Below, piece by piece: positions 23,786-37,034 of a stretch of 64,000 nt of DNA. Location: the NCBI GenBank assembly GCA_946800325.1, contig OX326959.1, positions 50,350,784 through 50,414,783 on the forward strand. The letters run 5' to 3'. The notes below the pieces were generated by a model. The model did not search any database, was not told where the DNA came from, and saw only the letters and a list, made by a program, of their open reading frames with translations. Source of the DNA: Luzula sylvatica. Its lineage: Eukaryota > Streptophyta > Magnoliopsida > Poales > Juncaceae. A program made the translations under genes and the position numbers. Each line of letters begins with the position of its first letter. The first letter of the stretch is position 1.

Positions 23786-24278
23786 CAAATACATATACAA
23801 AATATCCGACTTTTCATTTTTTTATGATTTAGTTTTTGTTTTTATTAGATATTTATATGTGTACATTATATTTTTTGTATTAGATATTTTCAAAATAAAT
23901 AATATAATAAGCATATAATAATCGTTCGAGTATTCTAAATTAATTCAATAACATCCGAGCCATATTCCACTTCGATTACAACCCTATGGATATAGAACAC
24001 AGTAAAATAAACAATTTAAATTAAATATATTTTACTTTTCTATTATTTTTATTAAAACAATATATTTTTCAATTTTCATAAAAGATAGTATTTTTTATGT
24101 ACTATAAAACAGTTTTCTACTAAAACCAATATATACCTTTATAAAATAGTATAAAGATGTAATTCCAAAACGGATGAAAACATAAAGGCAGCAAGGAAAT
24201 ATATTAAAAGCAAATATCCATTGGGAAACACAAATAAATATCACAAAATTATAAAAAAGTAAAAGTCCACAAAAACAA

Positions 24279-25923
24279 TCAAACGGAAGGGTTCCCCAGT
24301 CCAAGCAGCAACGGCGGAGCATCCTTCTTCTCCCCACTAGATTCACCACCACTACTCTCCTTCTTCGAAGCCGCCGCTCCCCGCAAAGCCGGTTCAAACA
24401 ATTTTCCCACAACATCAGGGGGTTGCTCGAAATTTTCCTCTCCAGGAAGAACAACCAGACCCTTCTCTCTGAGCACTGACGGCTCGTCATAACACTCCTT
24501 CCATAAAGAATCGACGAGCTGCCTCTCCTCTCTCACAGCTTCGAGCTGGTCGCGTGACATCGCAGAGATGCCATCGATGCGGCTTTGTAGAGTGGTTTTT
24601 AACTTGTCTTCTTTAATTATCGATTTATTTTCTTTTGCCAGCTCGAGGAGCCCGCTCAGAGCTACCTCGCGCACGTCTGGATTGTCGCTCGATGCGAGAT
24701 GCACCATTTGGCGTGGGATACCGAGTTCGGTCACGACGTTGCAGTCTGATGTGTTCTCTTGTAGGAGGTACTGAATCAGACTGAGTGCCTTCCTGTAAAA
24801 TATAAATGAAGATTTCGAATCATAGTTCTAATAGATTAAAAGATAAATATAAAGAGTTACCTTTGAAACCTAACATCGTCTGAACCGAGTGCGTCTCTTA
24901 AAGATGCGTAACCATTTGCAAGGCGAAATGCAGTAATGCCTGGTTTATTATGCCTAATCAAAGCTGAATCACGAACAAAAACAAAATCAGCCCAACAGAA
25001 ACAAGAGGAAATATTGAATTGAAATAGCAAAAGGTTCTAACATGATAATGCGCCGAGAGATTTTGTGCGCGAAGCGATACTAGAGTCGGATTTGAAGTTG
25101 GCCAATAGTGGTTCGAGCCCGTTCGCTTCCATTACGAGTTGCTGGCTTTTCGGGTTGTTTTGCACTATTGTCGTCACCACGTCTGCAGCCTTGGCTCGGA
25201 TGTTCGCGTGAGGATTTTTTAAATAACCGAGCAACGGAACTAAGCCGCCAATCGAGTTTAAATCTGGCAAATCATATTCGTCAGAAAACAAGCTTTGATT
25301 GGTATTTTTAAATTTCTAATCAACGTACCGTTGGCCATGTCGATGGATTCAACGTGTTCTTGCAATTCGTCCAGCATATCTTCGATGTTCTCTGGAGTGA
25401 CGCCTTGAGAATCCAAAACATCCTGTGGTGTTTTCATGACGAGCGTTATCTCCTTCATTCTCTTTATGACGTCTACGGTTTGTTCCTGCATTGCTTCCAT
25501 GAACCATTTCCTATCTTGTTCACTGTCATACACGTTTGAAGAAAGAAAACATTTGCTAAATTAATAAACTTTCTAACTTATTGTACAAGTAATTTCTATC
25601 CAGCAGTATAAATGAATTAAATCGAATACTTTCATGTTTGTTTCAGGTACAAAATCTAGTAATATGGACTCTGGTGGCATAGAATAAAGCTTAAAATAGT
25701 ATTATTTGTTTCTATTTTTTTTCCTTGTGAATCCTATATCCTAACACGAGTCTGATAGAAGAAGGTAAGTTTTCGCAAAAATGCAATAAAGAAACGAAAT
25801 CAGGGCGGAAATAAGAGAAAGGAAGGGATTATAAGACCTGAGTTTACGGGGCTGTGTGGTTCCGTCGGAATTGGCAAGGCTCCATTTGAGTAATCCGTCC
25901 CAATTCAAACCTTCTTTCGCCAT
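24279..25923 (-). CDS. FES1A: Hsp70 nucleotide exchange factor of the Fes1A/HspBP1 type, five exons
   Basis: Minus-strand exons 25923-25838, 25522-25329, 25263-25042, 24963-24861 and 24792-24279 join in phase to 372 residues, close to the ~363 of Arabidopsis Fes1A. The N-terminus (GLNWDGLLKWSLANSDGT, then a KWFMEAMQEQTVDVIKRMKEI helix) is the Fes1 domain. Armadillo-type repeats follow from about residue 95 (LNSIGGLVPLLGYLKNPH, AADVVTTIVQNNPKSQQ, GLEPLLANFKSD and so on). An alpha-helical segment with LVDSLWKECYDEPSVLREKG precedes an Ala/Ser/Gly/Lys-rich tail ending APPLLLGLGNPSV. Fes1 proteins bind the Hsp70 ATPase lobe and speed ADP release; plant Fes1A is cytosolic and supports thermotolerance. 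No targeting peptide is visible. The assignment is firm; the choice of Fes1A over close paralogues is by resemblance. Confidence 0.92.
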
Positions 25924-28175
25924 GGATGGATACTCAGTAGTCTAGTAAAACCCTAATTTGAGCAACTAAAACGAGAGCTGAAGGGGGTATGTAAAGGAGT
26001 TGAAGATGAAGTTCGAGTTTTTTCTGGAACTTTCCCGAGGATTCGTCGAAGGGGACTTTCGAAGCAGGGTTGAAGAAGCGGCGATTTTACTTCTCTTTTG
26101 AGCACAAATATAAATTGGAACGAGAAAGGGTTCACCCGCTGAATATTTTTATTTTGGAGAAAAAAATATTACTTTTTCGCATCATATTTTTTTTATTTTT
26201 GTTTTGGGAGATTTCAGAAACTATGGACTGTTTGATTCGTGTTTTTGAAGAATACAATTAATACTCAAATCATATATTTCATTTTAATATTTTCAAAAAA
26301 ATAATATTTAAGATATATTGTATTTTCAAATTTTACGTTATCAAAATTTTAAAAAATAATTTGTGTATATTTAAATAAATTATTTTGAAAATAAAAAATA
26401 TATAATATAATACATATAATTATATTATCTTCGTTTACTATTTCTTTTTTTCCCTCCAAATTAAATATGGATAGGATGATCTTTATTGACTTTATATCTT
26501 TAATAATTTTATTTTCTTATTTTCTCTTCTCTTTTCTCTTTATCTCCCCAAATCAAATAAAGTCTTAAAATGAAACTTTTACCTTTCCAGAAATAAATAT
26601 ATCATATTTACCTCACGAGAATTTAAAGACAATTTTTTTTTATATTTTGTAAGGTTTTTTTATGAGGGTCGGTCCCGACCAAGGACCCAAAAAATTCGGA
26701 TTTTAGATCCAAAAATTTAAATGGTCCAAAATTTTTGAAAAAATAATTTATTCGGTAAAAGTTAAGTGTAATTACAATAAAACTAATTAAAATCAAAACA
26801 AATATTGTGTTTTATTGATAGAACAATCATTTATTTTGTGAGAGATAATGGATTCAAATTCCTACAAGATATTTTTTTTTCTTCTAAAATACAATTAAAA
26901 ATTAGAAAAATTAGTCTCGACAAAATTTGATCATTGGATCTGTAGAAAAAATCTAGAGCATTAATCAATAAACTACATAATCACTTGTGACTAAATATGT
27001 TATAGTTCTTTAAAAATTAATTCAACGAGTCTTTTTAAAAACTAGTTTCGAATTTTTATAATGTTGGGGCCGATTCCTTTTCGGTATAGGAAAATTCGAA
27101 GGAAAAATATAATAATTATACATGTCGAGTTACGTTTGACTTGATTGGGGAAGAAAATGAGATGAAGCTCAAAGTCTAATCATATTCGCTTTCGTCTTTT
27201 CCTTACCGAGGTGAGGCTTATGTCTCGTGACTCGAACCCGTGCTTCGTCTCTGGATTTTTATCACATTAATAAGTCCTTGGAAGAATCCTTCCTCTGCTC
27301 GTATTTTGCACGAACCGCCTCTTGAGAGTTGGTTCATTTGTAATAGTTCATAATTGAATCGACAAATGTGCTAAAAAAATCTCTCAATCGATGGCTACTG
27401 AACGATTGAGGATGCTCACCTATTTATATAAAAGCGAGGGGCTTGAAATAAAATGAAATGTATCCATGACAAAATATGACTTGATTGCCAGATCCGTTCG
27501 AACTGAATGTTTTAAGATTTTTATTTTTCTAACACAATTTTTCTTTGTTCCCAATTCATTTGTTCAAGCGGATTGAACCATCTGTTAGAACGAATTGAGT
27601 TCTGCATGTTTTTCGTAACAAACTTGTTGCGAGTTTCATAATCCTCTTTAAACATCATGTGTATATTATCACCGAGAGCATTATCTGTGCAACGAAGTTA
27701 AGTTTTTTTGTGTGATTTAGTACGTTAATTTAAATTTCATAATGAATTAATCTTAGCATCGGTATCATCGAAATAAAATGAATGATCCGTGATCGTCAAA
27801 TTAGACAAATACTTACATAAGTTAGTCCATTTGTTCCCAACGACAGGAATAGAATAAATACAACCTAATATAATTCCAATTTTCCTTTTTTTTTAGATAA
27901 AGAAAAGGACACTGTAAATAATGTAAAACGGGCTATCATTGGTTCATGGTTATCATGTTTTTCTTGGATTTGCATATGTGAATCTACCGTGAACTTAGGT
28001 CCGGATATTAATTACATCGTCTTTGTGAAAATTGCTAATGAATAAATCATGTATATTCTCGTGTAGTGCGGTGAATCAAGCCCAGCAAGCCCGTGGACTA
28101 GGACATCACAAGACCGAGGGATATCGTATTATGATATGTCTTACTTAGCATTTCCCCCTACATTCATTAATAAAC
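25924..28175. other. Intergenic region, mostly unassigned
   Basis: The first ~200 bases should carry the Fes1A promoter and leader. AT-rich DNA follows to about 27060. From about 27060 to 28170 composition is more balanced and the sequence looks like an old element: a TATA-like phrase (tatttatataaaagcgagg) at about 27420 is followed by a pyrimidine-rich stretch. No ends, duplications or proteins could be found, so it is left unclassified. Confidence 0.45.
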
Positions 28176-28721
28176 TAGGGATGTCAACGGGGCGGGTCGG
28201 GTTCTGGTAAGTCTTCTCCATATCGGAACCCGAATTTTCGGATATTATCCGAACCCGAACCAAAAATATCCGCGAGTAAAAAATCATACCCGAATCCGAA
28301 CTCGCGGGTAACGGGTATACCCAAGCCCGTTATCCGAAAATTATTAATAAAAAATTAAAAAAAATTAAAAAATAAAAAATTATTATACAAATACGTAAAA
28401 TTATAAATAATTTTAAATACATAAAACAAGCAACTTATACAAATACATTAAAAATTCAAATATTACAAATAATTAATACATAAAACATCCAAAATTTTCA
28501 TATTAAGGGATATTTTCGGATATTTTTCGGTTTCGGGTTCGGATTCGGGTAACGGATATACCCGCGGGTAAAAAAATTCTCCCGTACCCGAATTCGAACC
28601 CGGAGCGAGTATTTTTTTTGGCTATTACCCGACTCGCCGGTATTTTCTTCGGATATTACCTGCCCCGTTCGGATCGGGTACCCGCGAGTTCGGATTTCTA
28701 CCCGACCCATTGACATCCCTA
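28176..28721. mobile_element. Non-autonomous hAT-like element, gggtaacgg/ccgaa type
   Basis: 546 bp starting tagggatgtcaacggggcgg and ending cattgacatcccta, so the ends are inverted copies. A perfect 8-bp duplication, taataaac, lies at 28168-28175 and 28722-28729. Both flanks are packed with short cggat/cccgaa units and the centre is AT-rich. The open frame at 28498-28731 is a product of these units. Same family type as 40998-41635 and 59862-60725. Confidence 0.88.
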
Positions 28722-30676
28722 TAATAAACATCTCTTTTACATCTCCATTTTCAAATTAACTTAGACCTCCAATATTTCTTTCTATGTTGATCAAATAAGA
28801 AACTGCAAAGAGATCTTGTCACACATAACTATGAAGAAAGAAAATAAAAACACAAAAGGCTCAATTAAAAGATTTGTGATTATCAATTTGATTCTTTTCT
28901 GAAGTTCAAAAAATATTTTTTGTAATTTGTATTTGCGATGAATTAGTCATTTTTGTATTGGTTCTCCTGTGAAAAATGATGGGTATGAATAATATATCTA
29001 GAGTCATTAGGGGATTTATTTATATGAATTAGTGCCTCAAGATAAAAACTTGTTTGAAAATAATAAGATTTTGTTCATGAATACATCATTTTTTAGATGT
29101 TAACATTGTAAATAGATGTTTTTACGGTGCTGATTTTTATTTGTTCTGCAATTTAATAAAATATATTTTTTCTTTGTTTTATAATTAGTTAAATTAACAT
29201 GTGTGGTGGTAAATATGATACTCTTTTATTTTTATTGTATTTCATAATTAAACTTTTTTACTTTAATAATTTTGTTTATTAATTATAATCGAATAATATT
29301 TTTTTTATATAATTTCAACTGAACATATTATTTAGAACAAAGTGTTATTTTTATTTTCCTAATCACGGCTAACAAATGTCAATTTTTTTTATTGCATTTT
29401 TTGTTCTTGTTGCGTACAGAACATTTTATGCATAATTAGAGATAAATTTATGATGACATTCATCAATTATTCAATTCACAATTATACTCTCCAAGTTGTC
29501 GACTTTGATGGTGTGAGTTAGGATTGTGCATTAATATATAGTTAATTATATTAATTAACGGTCCATACAATCGTTCATATGTGAGATTAATAAACAAATT
29601 ACAATATCCAATCCCCATCTAATTGATCAAAGACATGACCTTTTCACAACACATTGTTTCTAATTTTTTTAGAAAATAAATATGATAATACTTTTTTTTG
29701 TGGACGCATAATATATTATTTTGAGGTTCTCGAACGGCACCTCTCGACTAAGATAATGTTTTTTTTATAGATTATTTTGCATTTCTATGCACATTTTTAT
29801 ATTATTATATATATTATTGTAATAGATATTTTTTAAGAAAATGTATAATTAATTATTTGTACATAAATATTTGTATATGTTATTGTTTTGAAATAGAAAA
29901 TATTTCAAATTTGAAAATAAAAAAATTCAAGGCCATTCGACAATAATGAATTAGCGGAACAAATGAATGAATAAAAACTATGTTGTTTTACAGTACAAGT
30001 ATGAGATAAAATCATAAAATGCATTAAACACATGAAAAAATAATAAGTTGCTATAATTCAAAATAAAGTTTTTTCTTCATTTTCGTAATAAAATTAATAT
30101 CTTGTTTTACTCTAATAATCCGATGAACTAATTAGATTATTTAAACTAGTTTTTAAGGCTAAAAAAAATAGTAATTTTTAAAATTCAACATATAAATTGG
30201 AAATGTTAATTCTTATACCTGTACCATTAGCAATTCATTAGATTTGACATGTTAAATATTAATCTAATATATTATTAATTTATGTTATATTTATCATATA
30301 AAATAATTTATTATATTTGACATGTTAAAATATAATCATAATGAGAATTGTTATGTCTTGTACGGCTAATATAATAAATTAACATGTCAAATCTAATGAA
30401 TTATTTTAGTGTTATAAACGCAAAATAAGTTAATAATAAATTAGACTGATTTTAATAATCTAATTAATCCATCAAAATTTGAAAATCCGTTTTTTAACCG
30501 TAAAATTTACTTTAATCAATCCATCGAATTTTAAAAAATCCGTTTTTTATTTCTTAACTATAAAATTTAGTTTAATAAAATATGATTAATTCATCGAATT
30601 TTTAGAATTCGATTTGGACAAGTTTCGGATTTTTCTAAAAAAAATGTATCAGTCTAATTGGAAGTATTTCTCAAAA
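28722..30676. other. AT-rich intergenic DNA
   Basis: No gene, RNA or bounded element was identified. A ~40-base phrase ending 'aaatccgttttttat' is imperfectly repeated three times between about 30465 and 30615, and inverted segments containing 'gacatgttaa' lie at 30246-30400. Confidence 0.55.
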
Positions 30677-30928
30677 GAGTAGTGATGTACATACTCTAGT
30701 ACTCTTCCTCCACATCTTTGATGACGTGAATATGATTTAACAATTTCAAAATTAACATTAAAAAACATGATTTAACATCTTAATTTATATTTTAATTATC
30801 TTAATTTGTGATTGAACATTCAATTAAGATGTTAAATCATGAATTGAAATGTTAATTTTTAAAGTGTTAAATTATATTCACGTCATTAAAGTTGTGGAGG
30901 AGAGATGGAGGTATGTCCAACATTTTCC
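30677..30928. mobile_element. Fold-back element with 9-bp duplication (Mutator-type MITE)
   Basis: 252 bp whose halves are inverted copies: both arms share 'acatac', 'ctcctccac', 'gatgacgtgaatat' and 'catgatttaacatctt' in mirrored order. A 9-bp duplication, ttctcaaaa, flanks it at 30668-30676 and 30929-30937, which points to a Mutator-type origin. The outermost bases are poorly paired, so the exact ends rest mainly on the duplication. It lies about 150 bases upstream of the SF3B3 leader exon. Confidence 0.75.
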
Positions 30929-31069
30929 TTCTCAAAATGACATGATTTCGGAATATTTCTAGTTATTTCTTGAGTTTTAAATTCAAAAGAAAATACATGT
31001 ATGAATTCTCCATTTATTCACCGGGTTTGTTCTTTCCCTGTTTCTAACTTTGTTCGGTCCGTAACCTAA

Positions 31070-31662
31070 CCCGCGGCCCCAAATCAAATTCCGAACTTCT
31101 CTCCTTACGAAACCCGAGCGGCGCACCACACTAAACCCTTACTCCTAGCTCCGTCGAAGCTCCACTCCTCCTCCGTCGACTCTCGCAGCTTCTCTTCTCC
31201 CACCCGCAGGTCCTTGCCAGGTATGCTTACTTTTCTGCTCCTGACTGTCCTTTGCTCTGTCTTTCTTTTCGGTTGCTTTTTTGTTCAAGGGTGAATTATG
31301 AATCAATCGATTGACGTTTTCATTCTCTTGTTTACTTGAAATTAGATTTGGGTCTTATGTTCTGATGCAATAAGTGAAGAAAGGAATCACGGTTCTTCTA
31401 CTCTGATGCTTTAAAAGATAAAAGAAGGAGAACAAATTCAGGATCTGTTGATTTTAGTGTAAGTTTTCATTTTAATCTATTTGTTAGTTCCTTCTGTTTT
31501 TTCCCATTTGTTTCATCATGAAGTGTAAAAAAACGAAATTGGTAAAACCCTTAAGGTTTTGCTGTACAGTCTAAACCCTAAAATTCTTTTTTTAGTACGA
31601 TACCATTGTAGTCAAATGCTAACTCCAATTCAGTTCACATTTACACAGGCGAATCAGAACAG
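31070..31662 (+). promoter_or_regulatory. SF3B3 leader region with a 5' UTR intron
   Basis: A GC-richer, pyrimidine-rich leader exon (about 31070-31220) ends at a good donor (ccag|gtatgc at 31221). A good acceptor (ttacacag) ends at 31648, leaving 14 leader bases before the ATG at 31663. The implied 428-bp intron lies in the 5' untranslated region, a common arrangement in plant housekeeping genes. The transcription start itself cannot be read from sequence. Confidence 0.7.
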
Positions 31663-34600
31663 ATGTACCTCTACAGTTTAACCCTACAAGGCGCCACAGG
31701 TGTAGTCTGTGCGGCCATCGGCAGCTTCATCGGCGGAAAATCCCAAGAAATCGTGGTCGCTCGAGGCAAGTCCCTCGACATCCTCCGTCCCGATGAATCC
31801 GGCAAAATCCAGACACTCCATTCCGTCGAAGTTTTTGGCGCTATTCGCTCCCTAGTCCCCTTCCGCCTAACCGGCTCCCAAAAAGACTACATTGCGGTCG
31901 GTTCCGACTCAGGCCGAATCATCGTCCTCGAATACAACAAAGAACGCAACGTGTTCGACAAAATCCACCAAGAAACCTTCGGCAAGTCTGGATGCCGCCG
32001 CATCGTCCCTGGACAGTTCCTCGCTGTCGACCCCAAAGGCCGTGCTTTAATGGTCGCTGCACTCGAAAAACAAAAACTCGTATACGTTCTCAATCGCGAC
32101 CCTGCGGCTCGTCTCACCATCTCTTCCCCTCTCGAAGCCCACAAATCACACACCATCACTTACTCCATAACCGGTGTAGATTGCGGTTTCGACAACCCTA
32201 TTTTCGCTGCAATCGAGCTTGATTACTCCGAAGCGGATCGTGACTCGTCTGGCCAAGCTGCTTCCGATGCGCAAAAGCATTTGACTTTTTACGAGCTCGA
32301 CTTGGGTCTCAACCATGTCTCGCGCAAGTGGTCAGAACCTATTGACAACGGAGCTTACCTTCTTGTTTCCGTCCCTGGAGGTGGAGACGGTCCAAGTGGG
32401 GTCCTTGTTTGCGTAGAGAATTTCATTATTTACCGAAACCAAGGCCACCCTGAAGTGCGAGCTGTTATCCCTCGACGCGAAGACCTCCCTGCAGAACGTG
32501 GCGTGCTTATCGTCTCGGCCGCGACTCACCGTCAGAAATCCATGTTTTTCTTCCTTCTACAAACTGAATATGGCGATGTTTTCAAAGTCACTCTTGACCA
32601 TGAGGGTGATCGTGTTTCAGAACTAAAAATTAAGTATTTCGACACTCTACCCGTCACGACCGCGTTGTGTGTACTCAAAGCTGGGTATCTGTTCGCATCC
32701 TCGGAATATGGAAACCACGGGTTGTACCAGTTCCGTGCCATTGGTGACGGGGACGATGTAGAGTCGTCTTCGGCAAATTTAATGGAGACCGAGGAGGGAT
32801 TCCAACCAGTTTTCTTCCAGCCTCGCGGGCTGAGGAATTTGGCACCAGTGGACCAGATAGAGAGTTTAATGTCGATCATGGACATGCGTGTCATGAATCT
32901 CTTCGAGGAAGAGACGCCCCAAATATTCACTCTTTGCGGAAGAGGAGCTCGATCGACCCTTCGAGTCCTCAGACCTGGACTCGCCATCAACGAAATGGCC
33001 GTTTCACCCCTTCCTGGTGCGGCGAATGCTGTCTGGACCGTCAAAAAGAACGTGAACGACGAGTTCGATGCGTATATGGTCGTATCATTCCCAAACGCTA
33101 CATTGGTTCTCTCGATTGGCGAGACAGTAGAGGAAGTCAGTGATAGCAAATTCCTCGACACGACTCCTTCCTTGGCGGTCTCCTTATTGGGCGAAGACTC
33201 GCTCATGCAAGTACATCCAAACGGCATTCGACACATCAGAGAAGACGGTCGTGTGAATGAGTGGCGAACTCCAGGGAAGAAAACAATTGTCAAAGTCGGT
33301 TCGAACAGACTTCAAGTTGTGATCGCTCTAAGCGGAGGTGAACTCATTTACTTCGAGATGGATATGATGGGCCAGTTAATCGAAGCGGATAAACACGAAA
33401 TGCCTGGCGACGTGGCGTGTTTGGCGATCGCACCGGTTCCTGAAGGAAGACAAAGGTCTCGTTTCCTCGCTGTCGGATCCTACGATAACACAATCCGTAT
33501 CCTCTCGTTGGACCCGGATGATGAAATGCAAATATTGAGCGTGCAGAGTGTATCGTCTCCGCCCGAATCGCTTTTGTTTCTCGAAGTGAAGGCTTCGATT
33601 GGTGGAGAAGACGGTGCGGATTATCCGGCCAATCTCTTTCTGAACGCGGGTTTGCAAAACGGTGTTTTGTTTCGTACCGTTGTCGATATGGTGACCGGAC
33701 AGCTGTCCGATACTAGATCGCGGTTCTTGGGTCTTCGCCCGCCGAAGCTTTTCTCTTGTGACGTGAGGGGTAGACAATCTATGCTTTGTCTCTCGAGCCG
33801 GCCTTGGCTAGGATATATCCATCAAGGTCATTTCTTGCTGACTCCTCTCTCGTACGAAACGCTCGAGTACGCCGCGTCATTCTCGTCAGATCAGTGTGCC
33901 GAGGGGGTTGTTGCGGTTGCGAAAGACCAATTGAGGGTATTTACTATTGAACGTCTCGGTGAGACGTTCAACGAGACGGCTATTCCTTTGAGGTACACTC
34001 CGAGGAAATTCGTACTCGTGCCGAAACGGAGGTACCTCGCTATTGTCGAAAGCGATCAAGGTGCCTTTACCGCAGAAGAAAGAGAGGCTGCGAGGAAGCA
34101 GTGTATGGTCGCATCAGGAATGGGCGAAAATGGGACTGCCAATGGCGGAGACGATGACATGGACGGTAACGATGATGATGTCATGTCAGACGAGCAGTAC
34201 GGGTATCCCAAAGCCGAGGGAGATAAATGGGTATCTTGCATAAGAATCCTCGATCCGAGAACGAAAAACACGACGTGTCTCCTCGAGTTGCAAGATAACG
34301 AGGCCGCTTTCAGCATTTGTACCGTTAATTTCCACGACAAGGACAACCAAGGTCACGGCACTCTCCTCGCCGTCGGTACCGCAAAGGGTTTGAAATTCTG
34401 GCCGAAGAGGGACGTCGAAGCTGGTTTCATCCACATCTATAAATTTGTCGACGAAGGTAAATCTCTCGAGTTGGTACATAAAACTCAAGTGGACGATGTT
34501 CCTGTCGCGTTGTGCCAATTTCAAGGAAGGTTACTTGCTGGAATCGGGAACGTGCTCAGATTATACGATCTCGGCAAGAGAAAATTACTCCGAAAATGCG

Positions 34601-35460
34601 AAAATAAATTATTTCCCAAAACAATCGTCTCCATTCACACTTATCGTGATCGTATATACGTCGGCGACATCCAAGAGGTACTTCTTTTTAATCCTCCATA
34701 TTTACTCGATCTGCTAATTTTAATCGAATCTTTTTTTAAAATTGTGCAGTCGTTCCATTACTGCAAGTACAGGAGGGACGAAAACCAGCTGTACATATTC
34801 GCAGACGATTCGGTTCCGCGATGGTTAACAGCGGCACACCACATAGATTTCGACACGATGGCAGGAGCAGACAAATTCGGGAACATATACTTCGCTCGGC
34901 TGCCTCAAGACGTGTCGGAAGAGATCGAGGAAGATCCGACAGGAGGGAAGATAAAATGGGAGGCGGGGAAATTGAACGGCGCTCCGAACAAAGTCGAGGA
35001 GATCGTGCAGTTTCATGTTGGCGATGTGGTGACGTGTTTGCAAAAGGCGTCGTTGATACCTGGCGGTGGCGAGTGTATTATTTTCGGAACGGTTATGGGT
35101 AGTTTGGGCGCGTTACTTGCGTTTACTTCGAGAGAGGACGTGGATTTCTTTTCGCATTTGGAGATGCATATGAGGCAGGAACATCCTCCTCTTTGTGGGA
35201 GAGATCATATGGCGTTCCGTTCCTCGTATTTTCCTGTCAAGGTTATATTTTATTTTATTTTTTATTTAATTTTTTTTTGTTTGATTGGTGGATTTAATTT
35301 TGTTGTGTTGTTGTGAGTGTAGGATGTGATTGACGGGGATTTGTGCGAGCAGTACCCGACGTTGCCGCATGATATGCAGAGAAAGATAGCGGATGAATTG
35401 GATAGAACTCCTGCGGAAATATTGAAGAAGCTCGAGGATATTAGAAATAAGATTATTTGA
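31663..35460 (+). CDS. SF3B3: Splicing factor 3B subunit 3 (SF3b130/SAP130), three coding exons
   Basis: Exons 31663-34677, 34750-35241 and 35323-35460 join in phase to 1,214 residues, the usual length for plant SAP130. The two introns are short (72 and 81 bp); reading through them gives false open frames. The protein starts MYLYSLTLQGATGVVCAAIG and belongs to the DDB1/CPSF160 family of triple beta-propeller proteins. Family landmarks include LDILRPDESGKIQTL, FEEETPQIFTLCGRGARSTL, RFLGLRPPKLFSCDVRGR and the C-terminal CPSF-A region (DFDTMAGADKFGNIYFARLP, ending PAEILKKLEDIRNKII). As part of the SF3b complex of the U2 snRNP it stabilises U2 at the branch site. Codons are GC-rich relative to the neighbourhood, which creates several long antisense open frames that are not genes. 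Confidence 0.97.
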
Positions 35461-35764
35461 GGTGGTTTAAATAATTTTTCTAGGGTTTGTAAGTTAGTTT
35501 GGTTTTGTTGTCTTGTAGCGTGTAGCAGCGAACTCTCGACAGTTTTTTTATTTATTTTGTTTCGGATAAGTAAATTTGTTGTTTTAAGAGGAATATTTAT
35601 GGTTTTTGTAGTGTACATTCTAGTGTGGGCAGATTTGATATTTTGAGTTATTTTTAATCTGAATGGGTTTGAGGCTTTGTGGTGCAAGTGACAACTTTGT
35701 ACAAACCAAATTCAAGGCATGTAAGTTTGTAACTCAAGTTGGCTCCAAAATAAACCACAAACAA

Positions 35765-37034
35765 ACTCGCAAAGAAATTTGAAAGTTTGCGATTTCTTTG
35801 ATGCCGATGGAATCTCATGGGATACGCAAGCACTAACGCTCCACCTTGGACTCGTAAACTCGATGGAAATACTCACTCATAACCCGTTAATCCATTCCAA
35901 TCTTCGCAATTCGGACCGATTAGTGTGGAAGCCATCTACAAACGGTAAATTCTCCGTTAAAATGGCGTACCTAAATATCCTTAACCAAAATAATTCACAA
36001 TTAACACAAACAAACGACAAAATTTGGAAGCGAACTTGGAAGGATAAAACTATATCGCCGAGGGTAGCGACTTTCTTGTGGAGAATTTGTCAAATGCTCT
36101 TCCCACCAAATTTAACCTACATAAGCGAATCCAACACATTGACCCAATGTGTCCTCGATGCCAACTTGAACATGAAGATATAAACCACATGATTTTCTCA
36201 TGCCCGCTCTCAAAGCTCACATGGTTCGGCTCGCCACTCGGAATTCGAGTCGATAATCTTCAAGGTAACCCCAAAGAGAATATTTCGTCTCTTGTAGAGA
36301 ATATGGATGAGAATCAATTTGGAATTTTAGCAAACACAATGTGGGCAATATGGAAGGGTAGATGCGAACTAGTATTCCAAGGAAAAAAATTCGTACCTAC
36401 CGAAATAAACAAAGTCGCCGTATCTATCATGAAAACCAATAATCCTTTTGGTGAAACCCTATTTCAAGGACAATCAAAGCGATTCTTGGGAAAGGAGGAG
36501 CACATGTGTAACATTGATGGATCATGGTCCGCTACCGATGCGGGTTATGGTTTCATAATTTCGAACCAATCGGGGCACATTTTCTTTGAAGGTAAACCGA
36601 TAAAAGCTCTCTCGCCTATTCATGCCGAAGTCTTAGCGTGTTTGTTTGCTTTAAGAAAATTGGTTGAACTCCGAATTGAATCATGCGCGATCCTCTCCGA
36701 TAGCCTTCAATTAGTCTCCGCTATGAACATGGAGGTACACGAATTGGATTGGAGGGCGTATTATGATCTACAAGATTGTAAAGAAATGGCGGCCATGAAG
36801 AAAGATTGGAACTTCTATCATATCTCGCGTGATAAAAACGAAGAGGCCGATAAAATAGCGCGATGGAGTAGGAATAATCAATCGCACATTCATGGGTCCG
36901 ATCCATTTGTAACCCCAACCTCCATTTAAGGGTATTAGAAGTGTAGGTGGAAAGAGATAGGTCAATTATGCGAAATATATAGAGTGTACCTAAAATTGTT
37001 CATTGCCTAAGGGCCTTTATGCACAAAAAAAAAA
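35765..37034 (+). pseudogene. 5'-truncated LINE retrotransposon fragment with broken reading frame
   Basis: Two frames make up the C-terminal part of a non-LTR reverse transcriptase polyprotein. The first (from about 35779) has DRLVWKPSTNGKFSVKMAY and FLWRICQ of the zinc-binding RVT region. The second (to the stop at 36929) continues with NALPTKFNLHKRI and CPRCQLEHEDINHMIFSCP. The frames differ by one lost base near 36095. An RNase H domain follows with its acidic residues present (CNIDGSW, HAEVLA, LSDSLQL, NEEADKIA). The endonuclease and reverse transcriptase parts are absent, as in a typical 5'-truncated insertion. An A12 run at 37023-37034 marks the 3' tail. It landed ~300 bases behind the SF3B3 stop codon. 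The left border is uncertain. Confidence 0.88.

Noticed and set aside
23145..23985. Complete hAT element around the tandem repeat upstream of the J-protein gene
   Set aside because: Only a right-end-like phrase (cgattacaaccctat) was found. No matching left end or 8-bp duplication is visible.
32532..33293. 253-residue antisense open frame within SF3B3, plus other antisense frames (33376-33777, 34186-34524, 34056-34346)
   Set aside because: They mirror a GC-rich, strongly coding exon. Compositions are unusual and no family is recognised.
34678..34749. Uninterrupted 1,217-residue SF3B3 frame through this segment
   Set aside because: The segment has GT-AG borders, is AT-rich and would insert foreign residues into a conserved propeller. 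Removing it restores the family sequence and the length of 1,214 residues.
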